From contig NBMB01000038.1 of assembly GCA_002084765.1 (NCBI GenBank), positions 1-26,595 of the forward strand: 26,595 nt of DNA, given 5' to 3'. Within the stretch, counting starts at the first letter, position 1. Every line of letters begins with the position of its first letter. The position numbers and the translations under genes are program-made. The stretch is from Candidatus Cloacimonetes bacterium 4572_55 (GTDB taxonomy: Bacteria > 4572-55). Of the stretch, positions 23,983-26,595 are shown in pieces. The notes under the pieces were generated by a model. The model was not told the origin of the DNA. It did no database searches and saw only the letters and a list, made by a program, of their open reading frames with translations.

Positions 23983-24200
23983 ATAATAACATGTTAAGAT
24001 TGCTTGATATCGTGGCTCTCACCGAAAACCTGCCCGAACACGGTCTGTGTCGCGGGCAGGTCGGCACAATCGTTGAGATTCTGGATCCGGATGTCTATGA
24101 GGTGGAGTTCAGTGACGATGACGGTCAGACTTACGACATGCAGGCTCTCAGTGCTGCTCAACTAATGGAACTGCATTATCACTTTCTCAAAGCGGCGTAA
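23979..24200 (+). CDS. DUF4926 family protein
   Basis: This 73-residue protein has a small beta-barrel-like pattern: LLDIVALTENLPEHGLCRGQ, GTIVEILDPDVYEVEFSDDDG and QTYDMQALSAAQL, typical of DUF4926. AAGGAAAGGAA lies ahead of the ATG. It overlaps the stop of the DUF6883 gene by 4 bp. It ends 33 nt before the left end of the attC site, so the two genes and the attC form one complete cassette. By analogy with other coupled pairs it may be the partner or protective protein of DUF6883; this is inference. Confidence 0.85.
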   Translation: MNNNMLRLLDIVALTENLPEHGLCRGQVGTIVEILDPDVYEVEFSDDDGQTYDMQALSAAQLMELHYHFLKAA

Positions 24201-24233
24201 TTTTGAAAATTGCCAACGCGGTGATAAATGTGG

Positions 24234-24313
24234 GCATAACCATCAATGAAGCGGACGGCGGGGGCGTGTCCTCAGCAGCGAATCCGCCGCCGTCGCTTAT
24301 CTTATCGTTAGCG
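24234..24313 (+). repeat. attC recombination site (integron cassette end)
   Basis: GCATAAC (24234-24240) and GTTAGCG (24307-24313) contain the complementary TAAC/GTTA cores. Inside, 8 unpaired nt on the left (CATCAATG) and 8 on the right (ATCTTATC) flank a stem: AAGCGGACGGCGG (24249-24261) pairs with CCGCCGTCGCTT (24287-24298) if one G in the left arm is bulged out. A 25-nt terminal loop closes it. The extra base in the left arm and the equal unpaired spacers are the defining marks of attC sites and parallel the known aadA-type attC layout. The orientation fits the upstream DUF6883/DUF4926 genes. Confidence 0.85.
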
Positions 24314-24353
24314 GTGGGCTAAAATGCTTGAGGACTGAAAAAGGGGAAATTTC

Positions 24354-24617
24354 ATGGAAATTGAAAAAGGAATAACTAATGACCTTGAGTGCATTCAAAA
24401 AAAGGGCAAGCCATGCGTATTTGACAGTTACGTAATTTTCGGTGACTCTACAAGCGAATTGGGGAAAATAGTGCAGAAATCACAAGAAAAGGGTATTCGT
24501 TTTTCTCTCTTGTTTACTTCTCCGCCTTATTATTCCGTGACGGATTATTATGCAGACCAATGGTTGCGTTTGTGGTTACTTGGCGGCCCGGAAAACCCAA
24601 ACAGAAATACACGGTAA
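24354..24617 (+). pseudogene. N-terminal fragment of an N4/N6 DNA methyltransferase
   Basis: These 87 residues contain the catalytic motif IV TSPPY followed by YSVTDYYADQWLRLWLLGG, a pattern of beta-class amino-methyltransferases. The SAM-binding FxGxG motif, which follows later in this class, and the target-recognition region are missing, since such enzymes are usually 250 residues or more. After GGPENP the frame ends. In the next frame (about 24597-24661) the text EIHGNRSNEGGEIDIIMKR runs to a stop inside the GTTAG core and may be the old C-terminus, which would mean an internal deletion with a frame change. AGGGG precedes the ATG. It is unlikely to be an active enzyme. Confidence 0.6.
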
Positions 24618-24800
24618 TAGGTCCAATGAAGGTGGAGAAATTGACATCATAATGAAACGTTAGTGGTTAGTGGGCAGTGAATTTATTTAATAACTTGAAA
24701 TTACGTTGGTTTGAGGTTTTAGGATCGCGCCGTCATTGACAAAATGGATCATGTGCCTTGCCAACTTAATTGGGTGGCTTTCCTGTGTTCGTTGCATTTT

Positions 24801-24830
24801 AATCGCGGTCGGCTTACGCCATCGTTATGC
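24801..24830 (+). repeat. Right half of a second attC-like site
   Basis: GCGGTCGGCTT (24805-24815), an 8-nt spacer ACGCCATC (24816-24823) and GTTATGC (24824-24830) have the order and spacing of the right arm of attC. I cannot find the matching left arm (AAGCCG-ACCGC with a bulge) in the preceding 150 nt; the only TAAC is at 24691-24694. It directly precedes the restriction-modification gene by 27 nt. Confidence 0.45.
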
Positions 24831-24857
24831 CTTCAAAAATAAAAATGGAAAATACTG

Positions 24858-26595
24858 ATGAATAATCGAATTACTGAAAGAATCGAGAAGTTTATAAAGT
24901 TCACAAAAAGTTTGGAGGGTTACGAAAAAGGAGAAGCACAAACTTTCCTCAACAGACTCTTCCAGGCATTCGGTCATGCTGACTGCCATGAGGCCGGAGG
25001 AAAATTTGAAAAAAGAGTAAAAGTGGGCAAAAGAACCAAATTTGAAGACTTCCTGTTACCGAAAAAAATTATAATTGAAATGAAATCCAGAGGGAAGGAC
25101 TTGCAAAGCCACATACTTCAGGCAAGAGAATATTGGAATAGCAGCTATGGCGACGAGAAAACACCTTTTGTCATATTATGCAACTTTGATCAATTCTGGA
25201 TATTCAACTGGTTTATGCAGGATGCTCCGTTGGATAAAGTCAGCACAGAAAATCTCGGAAGCAGATGGAGAACTTTAGCATTCTTATCAAAAGAACCCAT
25301 AGAACCGATTTTTGAAAATAATGTCGAACAGGTTACAAAAGAAGCGGTTGAAAAATTACTTCAAATCTATCATTCGCTGATCAAAAGAGGGGAAGATAAA
25401 AACAAAATCCAAAAATTTATTCTTCAATTGCTTGTTTGTCTGTTTTCAGAAGATATCGGGTTATTCCCGATTGACGGCTATTTTTTGGAATTGGTTCGGG
25501 ATTGTAAGAAAAATCAGTCCACTTATGATTTGTTTACAGCTCTTTTCAGGCAAATGAACAGTAAGAAAAAAGCAAGAGGCGGCAGATTCAGAGATGTTCG
25601 TTATTTTAACGGCGGCATCTTTAAAGAGATAACTCCAATTGAATTAAATAATTACGAGTTGTATTTATTGGAAAAAACCGCAAAGTTTGATTGGAGCAAA
25701 GTGGAGCCTGCCATTTTCGGAAATATTTTTGAATACAGCATGGACAATGTTGAACAACATGCCACGGGCGCACATTATACGTCTGAAAATGATATAATGA
25801 AAATAATAAGGCCCACAATTATTCAGCCGATTCTTGAAAAAGTAAAAAAAGCAAAGACTTTGGAAAATCTTCTTAAGCTGAGAGAAGAGTTGGGAAAACT
25901 CAGAGTATTGGACCCTGCCTGCGGAAGCGGGAACTTTTTATATGTTGCCCTCAGAGAACTTAAAAATCTGGAATTGGAAATTCTTTCCAAAATCAATTGT
26001 CACTTGATTTTGAAGATAAAACATTACCGTTTGAGAATCTTGATAAAAATATAATTGTAGATGATGCCCTTTTTTGCGAATGGCCGAAGGCAAATTTTAT
26101 TATTGGCAACCCGCCCTTTCTCGGCGGTAAACATCTTCGTGCTGAGCGAGGGGATGAATATGCTGAAAAGATTTATGCCGCTTTTCCTAATGTAAAAGGT
26201 CAGCCTGATTATTGTGTATTCTGGTTCCGAAAAGCGCATCAGAGTTCCGCTAAAAAAATCGGATTGGTCGGCACCAATTCCGTTGCTCAGGGCATTTCCA
26301 GAAAAGCAGGCTTGGAACATATAACTGCCAATAAAGGCATTATAACAAATGCGATTTCAACACAGGTATGGAGCGGAACGGCAAATGTGCATGTCAGTAT
26401 TGTCAATTGGGTGAAAAATAAAAAAAATGTCCCTCCGGCAATCTATCTTGATGACCGAAAAGTAAAACATATAAATTCGAGCCTGAAAGCGGAGGCAGAT
26501 TATACAGGCGCAAAACGGATTCCCGAAAATTCAGATAAGTCTTTTGAAGGATGTCAGTTAGCAGGAAAGGGGTTTGTAATTCCTGCTGAAACTGC
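24858..26595 (+). pseudogene. Type IIG/IIL-like restriction-modification fusion (nuclease + methyltransferase), frameshifted and 3' partial
   Basis: The N-terminal part has a PD-(D/E)xK nuclease core: Asp64 in KFEDFLLP and E74-M-K76 in IIIEMKSRG. A helical connector follows (about 130-300), then GAHYTSENDI and SAM motif I LDPACGSGNFLY with DPACGSGN at 352-359. The reading frame then drifts into a nonsense tail and stops at 26054. In another frame the protein continues from 25994 with LSLDFEDKTLPFENL, the catalytic NPPF (26108-26119) with FLGGKHLRAERGDEY, and GQPDYCVFWFRKAH, and stays open to the window edge. Restoring one A in the AAAA run at 25989-25992 joins the two halves as ILSKNQLSLDF. 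So it is a one-base deletion or a sequencing error. The gene is AT-richer than the chromosome genes, in keeping with transfer. Confidence 0.85.

Larger units (their letters stand above)
23268..24830 (+). mobile_element. Small integron-cassette cluster without integrase (CALIN-like), partly decayed
   Basis: Four GTTA-core sites occur in one orientation: GTTAGGC at 23268, GTTAGCG at 24307, GTTAGTG at 24659 and GTTATGC at 24824. Three of them are followed within 25-41 nt by a plus-strand start codon. One is a full attC structure (24234-24313) and the site at 24824 keeps a recognisable right half. All genes are short, on the same strand and lack their own promoters, as in integron arrays. No integrase is visible in the window. 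The content of GC and A-rich stretches changes abruptly from cassette to cassette, for example at about 23500. Limits of the element are inferred. Confidence 0.65.

Noticed and set aside
24659-24668. GTTAGTGGTT, also present at 23216-23225, as a possible second class of cassette boundary
   Set aside because: A 10-mer match alone is weak and neither copy has a recognisable attC left or right arm.
1-26595. tRNA, rRNA, CRISPR arrays, transposases or prophage genes
   Set aside because: I saw no cloverleaf, rRNA segment, regularly spaced short repeats, or transposase or phage structural motifs anywhere in the window.

Overview
The window looks like a bacterial chromosome segment from a Gram-negative lineage of the wider FCB group (Bacteroidetes/Calditrichaeota/KSB1/Zixibacteria-like). 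The reasons are a secreted beta-helix protein ending in a FlgD-like type IX secretion (T9SS) sorting tail with the NYPNPFNP signature, a very large secreted PKD-repeat protein, a Wza-like SLBB export protein, and a membrane-bound sodium-pumping decarboxylase. I cannot name the species from sequence alone.

Left part (1-6.4 kb): the 3' part of the beta-helix/T9SS protein with a strong terminator, then a DUF6079/PglY-like P-loop ATPase with its own promoter, standing alone. Convergent to it is a bifunctional NAD(P)H-hydrate repair enzyme (NnrE-NnrD) whose last ~25 residues are encoded by a dispersed repeat.

Middle (6.4-14 kb, all minus strand): in transcription order, an SLBB polysaccharide-export-type protein, a REC-PAS response regulator without a DNA-binding output domain, and a 1701-residue secreted protein with 16 PKD domains. 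These look like a cell-surface or secretion module.

Right-middle (14.2-22.9 kb): a plus-strand housekeeping run (PfkB sugar kinase, rsmA, a YibQ-type divergent polysaccharide deacetylase, a secreted TPR protein, dut), convergent with a minus-strand four-gene operon for a Na+-translocating methylmalonyl-CoA decarboxylase-type complex (carboxyltransferase alpha, OadG-like small membrane subunit, biotin carrier, OadB-like beta).

Right end (about 23.1-26.6 kb): an accessory region that is visibly different. It starts with a strong outward sigma70-like promoter and carries short, promoterless, same-strand genes separated by GTTA-core sites. One of these sites (24234-24313) folds exactly like an integron attC site: TAAC/GTTA ends, 8-nt unpaired spacers on both sides, and a 12-bp stem with a single bulged base. 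No integrase is in the window, so I read it as a small, partly decayed integron-cassette cluster lacking an integrase (CALIN-like). Its cargo is a truncated ABM-type monooxygenase, a DUF6883/DUF4926 gene pair, a fragment of an N4/N6 DNA methyltransferase, and a large restriction-modification fusion (PD-ExK nuclease plus methyltransferase) that carries a -1 frameshift and runs off the window.

A 20-bp dispersed repeat (consensus about TTAATCTGCGTAATCTGCGGA or its complement) occurs at least four times between or at the ends of chromosomal genes and is absent from the cassette region as far as I can see.
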